NCBI GenBank assembly: GCA_000277445.1
Contig: AJWJ01000003.1
Location: forward strand, 93,566 to 157,565
Direction of reading: 5' to 3'
From: Polysphondylium violaceum
Lineage: Eukaryota > Evosea > Eumycetozoa > Dictyosteliales > Dictyosteliaceae
DNA: 64,000 bases
This document shows positions 32,414-45,127 of the stretch, piece by piece. Within the stretch, counting starts at the first letter, position 1; every line of letters starts with the position of its first letter. The notes beneath the pieces are model-generated. The model made no database searches, had not been told where the DNA came from, and saw only the letters and a program-made list of their open reading frames with translations. The position numbers and the translations under genes were made by a program.

Positions 32414-34581
32414 AACGGCAAAAATAATTATTTTTTGAAAACTGTGATCTTCATGAAGTAGTCTTCCAAAAACATACAAATGTTTTGACACACCATACAC
32501 ATTTGTTTTACATATGAAAAATAAAATTAAACACCCACACCCCAACACTCCTAATCGATACAATTGATATCAAGTTTTATACTTTTTTGTGTTTTACAAT
32601 ATCTCCATTGGCAAGAATATTTTTTCATTCATTTAAATATGGAAACATATTCTCAAAACAATATATACCTCTTTTATTTTTCTTGTCTCTTCAATATCAT
32701 CGAGTGTTTAATTGATTTGATATCTTTTTTAATGATATGATGATAATAAATTAATTTATTAAAGTTTGATTTCTTTGGTATACAAACTACTTCATTGATG
32801 AGTATAATGTTGAATAGTGATACATCCATATGAATGCATTTTAACAACAATGAAAGATAGTCTCCACCAAAAATGAATTGACAAGATCTAAATTTAAATT
32901 AAATTTAATAAAATATCTTTTATCAATATATATAAACAAATCATATCAAATCTCATAAAATAAAAAGTATAACATATCATACAAAAAATAGTAAAGAATT
33001 GTTCTAGACTCTTTTGGCTTTAGATCGATGCTGTTTTAAAAATTTTATTTAAAATTATAAAAAACATATGAATTATTATTGTGCTGTCCACAATAATTGA
33101 CACACACACCTCACTCACCTCATACATATAAACAAGATTCGTCGTTTTTCACACACTATTAATAATTATTTTAATTTTTTTTTAAAAAAAATTTGTTAAA
33201 TTTGGAAAAATGAGAATGAGGTAATTTCAATTTTAATATTTTAAAATATTAAATCATTCCCAATAATATCAAAAAAAATAAAAAAAATAAATAGTATCAC
33301 AAAGTAAAAACAAAATTAATAATAATATTATCCCAACACAAATACTTTATAATTATTTATTATCACTCACATACACACAACATCCACAACTTGAACAACA
33401 AGCAAGCCTTATGTAAGTGATCCATTATAAGAAAGAGAGAAAATGGAACCCATTCAATATCTTAATTCACTCATAGAGATATTATCCCAAAAATAAAATC
33501 CCACACATAAATCTACCGCACACTCCACACACACAGAGAGAAACCAGTTTTTCATTTAATTCACTAAAACAAATACTTTGAAAAAAACCACATTTAAATA
33601 TATTCACACATTATTGTTATACACGCCACAGGGCATAGACGTTATAAATACCAAAAAAGATAGACATATAAACATAAGATAGTGATAGTATGAGTGCACT
33701 GTAACTTTGGGAACAAAGAAAAAAAAAAAACTAAAAAAATATCATCGTCATATGATCTTTTTTTAGTTTTTGTTTACAACACCACCACTTTATCAACATG
33801 TTGTTGCAAGACTTTTAGCCTCTGCTCTTTCCTTTTTATTTTTATTTTTTCAAAAAAAAAAAATTTCACAAAGTTTCACACCCCACGCCACGCTAATTGC
33901 TCAACCCCTCACATCATCTCTCTATAAGTAATGCACTGTTCCACAAATCGAAAATTCGTATTTTTTATATTTTTTTTTTTTATTCGACGCAATTGAGTCA
34001 AACACAACACAGACATATTTGAATTTATTCATAACCCCCAGAACAAAAAATAATAATATCAAAACACACACACACAAATCATTACTTTTCTCTATAAATT
34101 CATTGTAGAAAAGATATTTGTATTTTATCACCACCAATACTTTTCCTCTCCACCTACACATAGTACACGACAACAACCATAGTTATCATTACTCTATTTA
34201 TTCACAACCGATACATCCCTATAAACTGGTATCTCATCATCAACATCAATAAAACAACAACACCCTGTAAGAAACAAGATAGTTTGCAATTCACACAAAA
34301 CTCTGCGAAGCGGTTAATCGCTTTTTGGTGCTCTCATTTAAATTTATTTTATTTTTTATTTTTTTTTTTTAGATTTCATGAAATTCAAATTTTTACAAAA
34401 AATCAAAAATTTTTGTCCTCTCTCCACCTCTTGCTGTGTCTTTCTTTTTTTGTGTGCTGTTGTTGCTGTTTTACTCTCTTTTGTGTTCTTTATCCATTTT
34501 ATTCAACAAAATCATATCGTAGCATTATTATTTATACATTATATTAATCTATAGTAACAAATCTAGATATATAAATAAAAA
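32107..34581. other. Long divergent intergenic region (topoisomerase I / OSBP)
   Basis: About 2.5 kb between two genes read in opposite directions, so it holds both promoters. It has TATC repeats (32142-32159), a 30-A tract (32382-32411), GAAACGGCAAAA (32413-32424, E2F-like on the minus strand), CACCCACACCCCAACAC (about 32532-32548) and long CA-rich, G-poor plus-strand tracts at 33090-33640 and 33880-34280 upstream of OSBP. The short frames at 33694-34547 look random. Confidence 0.5.
32382..32411. repeat. 30-nt poly(A) tract
   Basis: An uninterrupted run of A, longer than the usual 10-20 nt runs in this window, upstream of topoisomerase I. Confidence 0.9.
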
Positions 34582-36561
34582 ATGGAAAAAATGGAGGCCG
34601 ACCCAACTTTAATGTCTTACGCTGATCTTCATGGCGAATGGGAAAATCGTGAGATTTCAATTTTTGGTGTAGTAAAGAGTTTTATCTCTCAATTATCAAT
34701 TGGACAAGAGTTAACAAAGTAATATTTATATTTGAAATTACTATGATGTAGTTTTGGTTTCTTTTATATTAACAATCATCATCATTTCGTTATTATTTTA
34801 CAGGGTTTCAATGCCATCAATCTTTTTAATGCCATATTCTATTCTTGAACTTGCTGCTTCAAGATATTTGAAATACATTCATTTATTGATTTCAGCTCAA
34901 CATGAAGCAGATCCAGTTCGAAGAATGTCAATTATTATTCAATATTTCTTTTCATGTGTTAGAGATGGAAACGTATGTAGTCGTAGTAGTAGTAATAATA
35001 TTTTTTTATTTTAGTTTTGTAAAATTCGGAGTAGGAGGAGTTAAGAAATAGATGCAATTATAATCATACAGAAGAAGCAGTTATTTTTAATCCCTAAGCA
35101 AATCATTCATCGCCCTCTTTCAAAAATTGACGAAAACGATATTGTGGATTTTATTTTAATATCATCATATCAATCAATCACCCCGCCCATCAACTTGATT
35201 CAAGATTTTTACAAATCAGTTGGGCTTCATTCACCACGATGACACAAAATTTTTTTATTTTTTTATTTTGTGATTATTTTGGGATATTGGGATTTACACC
35301 ACCTAAAAAACTACTCCTAATTTATTTTAATATCTTTTTTTTTTTTTTTTATTACACAAAATAACCGCCACGAAAAATAATAACGTTTTATATTAATATA
35401 TTGACATTTATATATCTTTATACTCTAGTTTACAAAAAAACCATACAATGCATTATTAGGTGAAGTTCATAAATGTTTTGTCAACTATCCATCCATCGAT
35501 GGTAACTCAACTTCTCAAGCTAGATTTATTGGACAACAAGTTACTCATCATCCACCTCTTACAGCTTTTAATATCACCACCACTGAAGGAATTTCTTTAG
35601 ATGTAATTATTCATTCTTACGATTATTATAGTGTATTTATCTATATAGATATTAATATGATGTATTCAAATATATAGTGTAATGTACAATTCTCTGCTAA
35701 ATTCCATATGAATTCAGTATCAGTTGTTACTGCAGGTGCTATTTCAATTAAAATACCAGTTATTGATGCTAATGGTCAAACAAATATTGAAAATTATATT
35801 ATTGATAAAGGTTTACCAGACGCTTTGGTAAAGAATGTTATTTTTGGTACTAGATCTATTTATTGGACTGATGCCGTTGATATTATGTGCAAAGATACAA
35901 ATACTTCTGCCACTTTACATTTTGATAAAAATGTAAATATATATATTACTATTGTCGTCTATCTTATTGTTTTTCAAAAGAGTAGATATTAACTAAATTC
36001 TTTACTATTATATAGGAATACGTAAAAGGTGAAATTTACTCTTATAATGAAGATGATGTTCCCCAACATCAAGCCTCACTCAAAGGTTATATTTCAGATG
36101 TTGTCAATATAGATTATCTTGAATCGAAATCATCTGAAGCCAGTTCAGCAACAAAATCATCTAGCAAAAAATCTAAAAAGAAGAAACATCATCACAAACA
36201 TCATACCAGTGGTCCAACAGACACCATTTTAATTGATACCAAAACTTTAAATCCAAATCAAACTTTATATCCAAGACAAACAGATACCATTTCTTCATTA
36301 GTGTAAATATATCTTTTCTTTTTTATAAATTCTCTTAGATTTACTAATATCATCAACAACAACAGAGTTTGGAAAGATGTTACAAAGAATATTATTGCAG
36401 GTGATATGGCAGCATCAGATGTTGTTAAAAAAGAAATTGAAGATGAACAAAGAAAGAGATTACAAAAAACTAAAGAAGAAGAAAAGAGAGAGAGAACCTA
36501 CTTTAAATTCAATGACCAAGATGAACTTTGGGAATTCAAAGGTCCAAATCCATCAAATTAA
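34582..36561 (+). CDS. Oxysterol-binding protein (ORP family, single ORD)
   Basis: Six exons, 34582-34718, 34804-34972, 35429-35602, 35678-35932, 36016-36302 and 36366-36561, with matching phases, give about 405 residues. The order of blocks fits the OSBP-related lipid-binding domain: SISQ/LSIGQEL, MPSIFLMPYSILELAASRYLKYI, KKPYNALLGEVHKCF, the signature QQVTHHPPLTAF (canonical EQVSHHPP), SAKFHMNSVSVVTAG, IIFGTRSIYW-like VIFGTRSIYWTD, and a C-terminal RKRLQKTKEEEKRERTYFKF. There is no PH domain, FFAT motif or ankyrin repeat, as in other short dictyostelid ORPs. A His/Lys-rich insert (KKSKKKKHHHKHH) interrupts the C-terminal part. Such proteins exchange sterol and phosphoinositide between membranes. 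Intron 2 (456 nt) is unusually long. Confidence 0.92.
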
Positions 36562-37137
36562 TTTATATTAACACAATTATTAATAATATCACAATAGTAA
36601 TAATAGTAATAGACAAATCAATAATTTTAATTTATAATATCAATAATATATTATCTCATCATTTCAATCCATTCTCAAAACATACTCATCCATATATATA
36701 AATTTAAGAAAAAAGGAAAAAAAAAAGAAGTAAACAATCAAAAAAACAAAAAAAAAACACAAAAAAAGAATAATATTTTTAAAAAAAAACAAAAAATATA
36801 TATATTTAAAAAGGAAGTATATTGGTTTATATCAACTTCTTTTAAACTCTAGATTTTCTTTTGGTCCGATAATAAACTATGAAAAATTGATTATTTTTAT
36901 TGATTTTTCTCTATAATTCCCCCCTCTAAAACCTCGCATGATGGAGATTGCGCCCTTTTTTTTTTTCCTTTTTTTTTTTTTTCTTTTTTTTTTTTTTTTA
37001 CTTTCTATTATGAAATTGCACTCGCATGTTATTTTTACCAATAAATAAAAATCTGTACATTATATATATCTAAATATATTTATAAATTCACAAACTATCC
37101 CACCATACACTCATACCTATTATATAGTTAAAACAAA
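36562..37137. other. Intergenic between OSBP and EB1
   Basis: Non-coding. It has A-runs after the OSBP stop, a T-rich block at 36956-37000 (three T-runs split by single C or CC), then the EB1 leader. Nothing else was seen. Confidence 0.5.
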
Positions 37138-38672
37138 ATGGAAGGGTAAGTAAGCAATCAATCAGCTGAAAGGCACAAACACATCCAATTGTTGATCACA
37201 CAGTCAAACCCAATCATAATATTACCAATAGGGTAATATGACAACAATAATACAACACAACAGATAATTAATATCAAATTATTCAATTTAGAGCTACATT
37301 AACTCGTAATGAGATTGTCAATTGGGTTAATGATCAATTACAATTAAAATACACTAAAATTGAGCAAATGGGCACAGGAGCAGCATTGGTTCAATTGATG
37401 GATATAATATTTCCAGGTAAAATTGGTTTGACCAAAGTCAACTACAATGCAAAATATGATTACGAGTACATTAAAAACTTTTCCTATCTTCAGGAATCAT
37501 TTTCCAAGTTGGGCGTCGATAAGCCTATCGAGGTGTCTGAACTTGTCAAACTTAGACCACAGGCCAATTTAGAGTTTTGCCAATGGTTTAAAAAGTTTTT
37601 CGATCAACATTATACCGGCGAACCATACGATGCCCTTCAACGTAGAGTACAATTAAAGATTACAACCGATAGTGATAAAGTGTTGTTAAAGGGCAGTAAG
37701 CCAGCTGCTGCAGTGGCCAAGCCAGCTACCACCACTGCTGTGGCTTCTAAACCAACTGCTGCTGCATCTGTCACCAAAACACCTCCACCCGCTACTACTA
37801 CCACTCCTAAAACAACACCAACCGTCAAACCAACTGCTACAGCAGCCACCAAGACACCAGCCGCTAAACCAGCTTCCTCTCCAACCGCTAAAACACCAGC
37901 AGCAACCACTACTCCTAAATCAATTACCAAACCAGCAGCAGCCACAACTACAACTACCAAAGCCACCACAACCACTACTACAACCACCACTAAACCTACT
38001 ATGGCACAACCATCATTCAAACCAACAACAGCTAGAGTATCACCCAAACCTTCATCGCCCACTCCAGACGTCAGTGCAGAACTTTACAAACAAATCGAAG
38101 AAAAAGATGCAAAGATTGCAGAACTCAAGGAAAGTTTAACCAATTTTGAAAAGATCATTGGCGACATTGAAATGGACAGAGATTTCTATCTCACAAAGTT
38201 AAAGATGGTTGAATCCTTTTGTGCCAATAATAAACCACTTGTTCCAGTCTTGCAAAAGATTTTGACCATTCTCTATGAAGAAACTGAAGAAAATAGCCAA
38301 AAGATTGCCGATGAAATCTTGGTGATTGAAGATTTGGAGAAAATGTCAATTGAATCTGGTAATGATCAAGTTGAACAACAAGAAGAAGAGGAAGAAGAAC
38401 AAGTTGAACAACAAGAAGGTGAAGTAGAAGAACAAGTTGAGCATGTTGAAGAAGAACAAGAACAAGAACAAGAAGGTGAAGTAGAAGAAGTCGAATTGGA
38501 AGGTGAAGTAGAGGAACACATTGAAGAAGAAGAAATATTGGAGGGTGAAGATGAATTAAATGAAGACGAAATATTAGAACAATATGGAAATGAACCAATT
38601 GACGATGATGATGTTTTAAATAGTACTATTGATGGAGATGATGAAGACCTTATTGATCAAGAAGAGTTTTAA
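37138..38672 (+). CDS. eb1: EB1-family microtubule plus-end-binding protein
   Basis: Two exons, 37138-37145 (ATGGAAGG) and 37292-38672, give 462 residues. The N-terminal calponin-homology domain reads ATLTRNEIVNWVNDQLQLKYTKIEQMGTGAALVQLMD..IFPGKI, then NYNAKYDYEYIKNFSYLQESF and the FCQWFKKFFDQHY block, all canonical EB1. A Thr/Ala/Pro/Lys linker of about 120 residues follows. The EB-homology coiled coil (EKDAKIAELKESLTNFEKI) leads into ERDFYF-like MDRDFYLTKLKMVE and a four-helix region ending ILYEETEE. The tail is very acidic and Glu/Gln-rich, in place of a plain EEY/F end (it ends DQEEF). EB1 tracks growing microtubule ends and recruits CAP-Gly and SxIP partners; in D. discoideum it is centrosomal. 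Confidence 0.95.
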
Positions 38673-38925
38673 GATGAGATAATAATAGTAATAATAATAA
38701 TAATAATAATAACAGGAAAATCATTTATATTTATCTATATTCGAGTCTATTATTTTATTTATCATATAAAAGTAATAAATAATAATAATAATTTGGGAAA
38801 TTGTAATCATTCAACTCTTTGTTGCTTTTCTAAATTTTCTTGTCTTTTAGCTTCGAGTATTATGGATCAAACCATCTATCTATCTTTAGAGTTGGCGTTT
38901 AATAATATTATAATTAATTAGTTTA

Positions 38926-39560
38926 TTATTTTTGATACAATTCTGTAATAGTTGATTTGAGTGCTCTTTGATCAGCACCTGTAAACTCTTTCACCATCTT
39001 ATTTGAACGATAAAATTGAAAGGTTGGCATGGCAGATATCTTGCATTTAGCTGCGGTGTTCTATAATGAGTAGTGTTGGTTCGTTAGAATTAATCCACAC
39101 ATAATTATCACTCTAAAAATTTATAATACTCACTCTGCATTTATCTACATCAACTTTTAAGAAAACTGCGTTTGGATATTGACTTGCTAATGAAGTAAAA
39201 ACAGGACTGATTGCTTGACAAGGTGGACACCAAACAGCGGTAAAATCGACTACAACGAGTTTATCACCCGCCTCTGATAATTCTTTTTCTAATTCATTGT
39301 CTTTTAATTCTTTAACACTTGATACTTGTGATAATTTATATGTTCTCAACTAGTTGTTTATATCGTTAACAAAATGACTCTAAAAGATAATTTCATCACA
39401 CAGCAACAACACCTACTCTTTTAGCTAAATTTACTAAATCTGATTTCTCTAAACAACCAGTAGAATCACCACCAGCCTCTTTAATTAATTGTTTAAGTAT
39501 GGATATTGAAAGAGTTGGTAATTCCTCTTCTTTATATGAAATAATTGATTGAGTCGACAT
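38926..39560 (-). CDS. Thioredoxin-domain protein with N-terminal SAP-like motif
   Basis: Three exons on the minus strand, 39560-39417, 39349-39134 and 39060-38926, all phase 0, give 164 residues. Residues 1-48 hold [32 protein letters not shown], the helix-loop-helix seen in SAP-like and MANF C-terminal domains. Residues 49-164 form a thioredoxin fold: [19 protein letters not shown] with a WCPPC active site (classical Trx has WCGPC), FLKVDVDKC, and cis-Pro [11 protein letters not shown]. No signal peptide, so cytosolic. It is a thiol-disulfide oxidoreductase whose redox potential may differ from Trx because of the CPPC motif. The N-terminal extension may bind a partner; that part is inference. 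Confidence 0.88.
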
Positions 39561-40131
39561 TTTATATGTATATATCTGAGTAATATGAAAATAAAAAAAA
39601 ATAAATTAAAAAAAAAAAAATACGAGTTTTATAAGTGTAAATTTGATTCGAGAATAAAATTTTATTCTTTGTTGTCATAAATAATAGGTATTAATAATAT
39701 AAATGGTTTCATGTTTCTGGTGGTGTGTTAAATAATATCAAAATTTAAAATACCACTGAAGTTCTCAAAACTGTAAATTTAAATTGACAGAGTTTATATA
39801 AAGTGATTTTGGTCCATTTTTAATGGGTTTAGATCTTTTTTTACACCTATTGATTCGGTGTTTTTCATTTTTACCAGAGGGTTACCAATAGGTTTCCTTG
39901 AATCCCCAAAAGGGGATAAAAAAAAAAAAACCCTTAATCATAAAGATGATGCATCATTGTTCCCAGGGAATGATTAGTTTTTTTTTAAAAATTTTAAATT
40001 TTTTTTGGTTATAAAAATAAAACCATAAAGGCACACCTAAAATACCAAATATCTATCCTTCTCAATTTATCTTAAAACTACAATATTTATTTTTAATTTA
40101 TTCTTTCTATTATATCTTATAATCTCACAAA
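39561..40131. other. Divergent intergenic region
   Basis: Holds the promoters of the thioredoxin gene (minus) and the GST gene (plus). An imperfect palindromic stretch (TTTACCAGAGGGTTACCAATAGG..CCCAAAAGGGG) lies at 39870-39915. No gene seen. Confidence 0.4.
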
Positions 40132-40938
40132 ATGTCTTGCAAACTATACCATTGTCCATTCTTTGCCTCTTCATTTATTGCCCAATTTATTGTTGATTTA
40201 AAAATTCAAGATCAAGTTGAAATTGTACTCTTTGGTTATGATAAAATGAAAAATGATTTTCACTATGAAAAACATCCACAAGGAAGAGTAGGTTTACTTG
40301 TAACATAGATTCGTTATCTTTACTAATACAGAGAGATAAACAAATAGATTCCATTTTATACAGAAGGTGACGATTTTTCATTGATTGAATCATCTGCGAT
40401 TCTTTTGCATTTATTAGATAAATTTGATACCGATAAAAAGCTTTCAAATTGGGTTGATGGAAAGCAAAAGGCTCGTTTCTATGAATTGCTACTGTTTCAT
40501 CCAACCACCATCTATCCAGCCGTTCAACAGGTTTTTGCACAAACTTTATTCCAACCAGGTCACCCTGCCTACAATCCACAGGTCACAGAAACCAACACCA
40601 AGATTTGGAATGAAGAAATTGTTCCACACTTGAGCAAACATTTGGGCTCACAAAAATTCTTTTTTGGAGATGAATATAGTGTTGCCGATATTATTTTATC
40701 TTATCCATTGGTACTTGCCAATGATTTGGGTTTACTCACCCCACAACATAAAGCACTCTATGATTATTATTCAAGAATTTCTCAACGCCCATCATTCCAA
40801 GAGATTTACTCTGAGGCCAATCGCGAATATCTTCCAACATTGGAAAAATACAATGAATCTTGGGTGAGAAAAGCCGAAAGAGATAAGAAGCTTGCTGAAT
40901 TAAAAATACAAAAAGAACAACAACAACAAGAAAACTAA
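40132..40938 (+). CDS. Glutathione S-transferase-like protein
   Basis: Two exons, 40132-40287 and 40348-40938, phase 0 at GR|IP, give 248 residues. The N-terminal thioredoxin-like domain begins MSCKLYHCPFFASSFIAQF, with HPQGRIPFY at the cis-Pro site (normally N-P-x-G-x-V-P) and IESSAILLHLLDKF (E-S on the glutathione-binding loop). The all-helical C-terminal domain contains GDEYSVADIILSYPL, the N-capping box of GSTs (S/T-x2-D). The C-terminus is a charged Lys/Glu/Gln helix beyond the normal fold. No signal peptide; cytosolic. The class is uncertain, resembling fungal/bacterial GSTs more than the classical mammalian ones. Confidence 0.88.
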
Positions 40939-41101
40939 ACATTCTCAAACAATCATGAGTATTTCATGTGTTGCTGGTGAAAGATAATTAGTTTTAATTA
41001 AATAAATATAATATATATTTTATTGTTATTATTACTATTGTGTGTTGTGTTGTGATGATTTTGATTGGGTTATATAGTTGATATTGATAAATTAATGATG
41101 A

Positions 41102-42350
41102 TCAAGGTAATAGTCTTTTAGTTTCATCATTTGTATATTTACCACTACCACCACCAGGAGTAGGGTTTGTTGATGGATTAGTATTGTTATTACTGCCATT
41201 ACCACCAAATGGATGTTGGATTCTAACAACTTTATTTGTAAAAGAGTATACCCAAAAATTCCAAAAACCTTGAGATGGTGCTAAAATATTTTGTAAAATC
41301 ATAAGAGGGAAAAATGAACAAGTGGAAAATAATGAGATAAAGTGTTGTACGACATCTGGTAACCAACAAATAATAAATACAATAATATATAATGTTAATC
41401 TTCTTGATATAGTTGAATCTAGTTGTTTTAAACGATCTATAAGTATTGTAATAATAGATAGATATTAGTATTTGTTGATTGGTTGGTTGTAACATCAACA
41501 TTGAATGTATTGATTACTATTACATACCATTAATTTGTAAACGATATTCAAATTTACTTCTAAACAATCTTCTCAATTTAATATAATAAACAGTACAAAG
41601 TACAAGACAAATGAATAATGGTAAGAACCATAATGTAAATTCATAGGTTTTTGTTACTTCGCACCAACCAGTGGTGGGGTCCATAATAAAATGATTACCT
41701 AATCCAAGTCCTAAAATAATAGCAAAAGGTATTCCCCATGAAATACCATTAAATATATACATTAAATGATTTCTATAATAAATGAATATATATATATTAG
41801 AAACGTTACATCCTTGTCATACATATATATGTATGGTATTATTTAATTATAATTACTCTTTATCAGGTGAGGATAATTGATGATATAAATAATAAGATAT
41901 ACAGGTAGTCCAAAAGAATGTTGACAAGAAAAAGAATTGAATTAAAGCTCTGAATAAAATACAAGGTGAGAAATTTAAATGATATCTAAGGGGTGTTGAA
42001 TCGGTGTAGGATTCACTGTCTCCTATAAGATATGCTTGGGATATGATAATGAATAGTGATGTAAAGAAATCTGATATAGATAAAAAGAAAATAAGAATTG
42101 GTAGTTTAGATGTAGGTTGTTTGGATGTCGATGAAGGTGCACCATTGATATACTCTGATGAGGAACCGTTTGTAACCGAGTACAAGGATTTCTCTCTTTC
42201 TTTCTCTACTCTATATGTTCTGATTCTTTTCCACAAAAATGATATAATGGTGAGTAAACTACCAATCAAAGACAATGCACTAACAATGATGTTGATGGCC
42301 GCGAGTGATAGCTTTTCCTTATCACCCGGACTACATATATTGTCTACCAT
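41102..42350 (-). CDS. cAMP-receptor-like seven-helix GPCR
   Basis: Three exons on the minus strand, 42350-41857, 41772-41528 and 41436-41102, with split codons E and D that fit, give 357 residues. Seven hydrophobic helices are visible: INIIVSALSLIGSLLTIISF, LPILIFFLSISDFFTSLFII, ILFRALIQFFFLSTFFWTTC, YIFNGISWGIPFAIILGLGL, FTLWFLPLFICLVLCTVYYI, LTLYIIVFIICWLPDVV and FPLMILQNILAPSQGFWNFW. The SDF in helix 2, GWCEV in loop 2 and WxLPxVxQ-type helix 6 with APSQGFWNF in helix 7 are typical of the class E cAMP receptor / Crl group of dictyostelids. The tail is short and Asn/Gly/Pro-rich. Whether it binds cAMP cannot be judged from sequence. Confidence 0.88.
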
Positions 42351-43287
42351 CTTTATATATATATGTATGTATGACTAATAATTAACAATATGAATATGAC
42401 TCTCAAGAAAGAGAATGATAATCGAGTTGATTGAATGTATGTATGTACACAATAGTGGTATGTAATGTGGCTGCAATATTTGTAGTACACTACAAAGAGG
42501 TGGGTGTGATGAATGCGAAAATATAAAAAAATATCCGCGGAGGTGTGATTCAAAAGTGTGCGCGTTTACAGTTTTTTTTTATTTTTTTTTTTTTTTGATA
42601 AAAATTTTCAAAAGCATTATTTTGCCCATCACCAGGTTTGGGATTTTATGAATGGTTTTTCATCATAGGATATTTTTTTATTTTTTATTTTGTTTCTTTG
42701 GTGTAAGATTGTTGGGTGATTATTTTTAAAAAATGTTATCTATATCACATAACTATGACTCCTTTGATATAACATAAATACACACAAATGGGTCTGGAAT
42801 TATTTTAATTTTATTTGTGATAGTATTATTATTGTGGAGCTGTTGAAGAAGTTGGATAGAAAACTATCAATAATCTCCTTTTGACTTTCTAAAAGCTATT
42901 TTTAAGATGTCAATCAATTAACTACCACAATCATTACTCTTTAAAGGATAGATGGGGAGGGAGGGGGTTTGTATTTAAATCTTGGATTGTATATATCTAT
43001 AAAGATATTTTAAATCGATAATGGAATGGAAAAAAAACACACACACACATTTATAAACTCATACAAAATTTAGTAAAAATCGATAGAGTGGGTGTGTTGT
43101 TTTTATTAAAATAGTATTAATCGAAATGTGGGAAAGGGGTAGAAGAGGGGTCAAAGTTTCATATGAAGAAAATAGTTAAGATTTATAGTTTGTTGAGGAG
43201 TTTCTATTATCTTGTTTTTTTTTTAAAAGTTGTAAATTTATTAGTTCATAATTTTGTATTTGTATCTGTATTTTTAATAATAATATT
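42351..43287. other. Divergent intergenic region
   Basis: Promoters of the GPCR gene (minus) and the unknown gene at 43288 (plus). G-rich words on the plus strand: GAGGTGGGTGTGATG (about 42500), GGGGAGGGAGGGGG (42954-42967, a weak G-quadruplex candidate) and AGAGTGGGTGTGTTG (about 43086). No gene seen. Confidence 0.45.
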
Positions 43288-45127
43288 ATGCAATCTCCAA
43301 CACCAAACAATTCATTGGTTATAAATCAATTTCAAAGAGTTGTGTCTAAATATAAATGGACAATTTTTAACAATGATCTATCAATTGTAAAGAGTGGCAA
43401 TTCAGTTACAGAACTTTCTTCTTTTTTTAAATTGAAAAACTGTCTTCAAATCTTGATTCGAAATGACACTGTTTTAAAAAAAAATAATAATAACAATTCT
43501 AAAAACTATAGTGATGCAATGCACGATATCTATGCCTATGTCTATTCCTATTGGATAGGTCCAAGTACATCCAGCCAAGATAAAATCTCATTCCAAGAAA
43601 GTTTTTTACAAAATCAAAAGTCTTTACCTGTAAGTTTTTTAAATTAATATTAAAAGGAATAATAATTATTAATCATTCAAATTAATTTTATAGAAAATAA
43701 TTTCAATTGTAAATGTATTTCAATTTTGTGAAAAATATATTGATGAACAATTATTTATAAATTCCATGAAAATTAACATGTACCAACCACTTTTTATCAA
43801 TGTAATGGACAATATCAACAATATTCCAATCAATGATGCACCAGAAACCAATATTTCTAGACATATTCAAAAGATGAAAATTCATCAATGGATATCGTTA
43901 CAATCTAATAAAAGAAATCAAGTTGAGTTTCAAATTGGAAATACTCAAGAAAATTTGGAAAAACTATTGGGTATCGGCTGTACAAATATCACCATTTTCA
44001 AGAAATCCTTTAAAGAATTACTTTATGTCGTTTGGGAGGGAAAAAAGAGCAAGCCAATTCAAAAGATCAAGTTTGACCAATTCCACCATTTCATTTACAT
44101 GATGTTGAGGGAATTCCACGGGAGTTTAAAAGTCTTGAAATTCAGTTCCAAAGATGAATTCAACTTATTAATGGAAATCGTCAACAATGAGCATGCGGCC
44201 AAGAACACTCCCGGCAGTGCTGCAAGTAAATTTGTGACCAACGTTTCGTCTGGATCCTCCTGTCCCCCCTCCAAGCCCTCCACACCCCTGTATAGAAAAC
44301 CCAGAAACGAAGGATCGGTTCCTTTGACTGGACAAAGAAGAAACGTAGTTCCCCACTGCTCCCCCGTGTCTGTCAAATCGAGATATACACCAATCTCATC
44401 GGTTTGCAACAGTATTGCCTCTTCCCCTGCCACCCATAGATCCATTCCATCCACACCAGCTGTTGGCGACGAGGATGATACATTGTCTCAATGCTCTGCA
44501 TCTTCTTTGTCACCCGCATCCAGCAACATCCAACTTGCGTTGATCCCTGATGAAAAGAAAAACAAGACTGTTGTGCTCTACGGAGTCACTTACCAAGACA
44601 ACGACGAACTAATGAACACTATTGATCAATTCAACAAAAAGACCATCAATTGGTTCTTGCTCTCCTACGATACCAAGAGAAACTTGGTCGTCTATGGCAA
44701 GGGCCAAAAGGGCGTCAATGAGATGAAGTCTCATTTAAAAGAAGAACGTTCTCTCTTTGGTTTGGTCAGTATAAACTATATTGAGAGCAATCCAGAACAA
44801 CTAAGCTGTAGCAGTGAATCAAATAAAAGCGCAACACTAAAGAAATCAAATGGAGGCAATGGTCATAGTAAGACATTGTTTGTCCAATGGTTGGGCAAGA
44901 AATCCAGTGCACTCGAGAAAGCAAGAAGAAACAGTCATCTCTCTGGTGTATCTAATCTATTTAAACAACATACTCTTGTTCATGGTGAATTGGAAGCCGA
45001 TGAAGTTGAAGATTTAAATAATAGCTCTATTCTTCAAAAGCTAACTAGCTTTAGAAATGATATTAGTAATACTCATGTCTTATATGATTCATGTGAAGCT
45101 TTACTACCAAATTTAAATGTAATTTAA
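43288..45127 (+). CDS. Unknown protein with Ser/Pro-rich centre
   Basis: Two exons, 43288-43629 and 43694-45127, phase 0 across a 64-nt intron (GTAAGT..TATAG), give 591 residues. No signal peptide or membrane helix. Two folded-looking regions, about 1-255 and 345-460, are separated by a Ser/Pro/Arg-rich stretch (about 265-340) likely to be disordered and phosphorylated. A second low-complexity patch is at about 490-520. FDQFHHFIYMMLREFHGSLKVLKF and NKTVVLYGVTYQDNDELMNTI are distinctive, but I cannot assign a family. The central third uses mainly C-ending codons, unlike the AT-ending 5' part. Confidence 0.8.

Noticed and set aside
36377-36571. 64-codon plus frame
   Set aside because: Wrong frame of the last OSBP exon; the spliced frame ends at 36561.
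37637-38062. 141-codon minus frame rich in Val/Ala/Gly
   Set aside because: Antisense of the Thr/Ala/Pro/Lys linker of EB1.
41232-41501. 89-codon minus frame with hydrophobic stretches
   Set aside because: Shadow of GPCR exon 3 and the intron before it; the correct frame gives helices 6 and 7.
42954-42967. G-quadruplex (GGGGAGGGAGGGGG)
   Set aside because: Only three separate G-runs of three or more, so at best a two-tetrad structure; not listed as its own feature.
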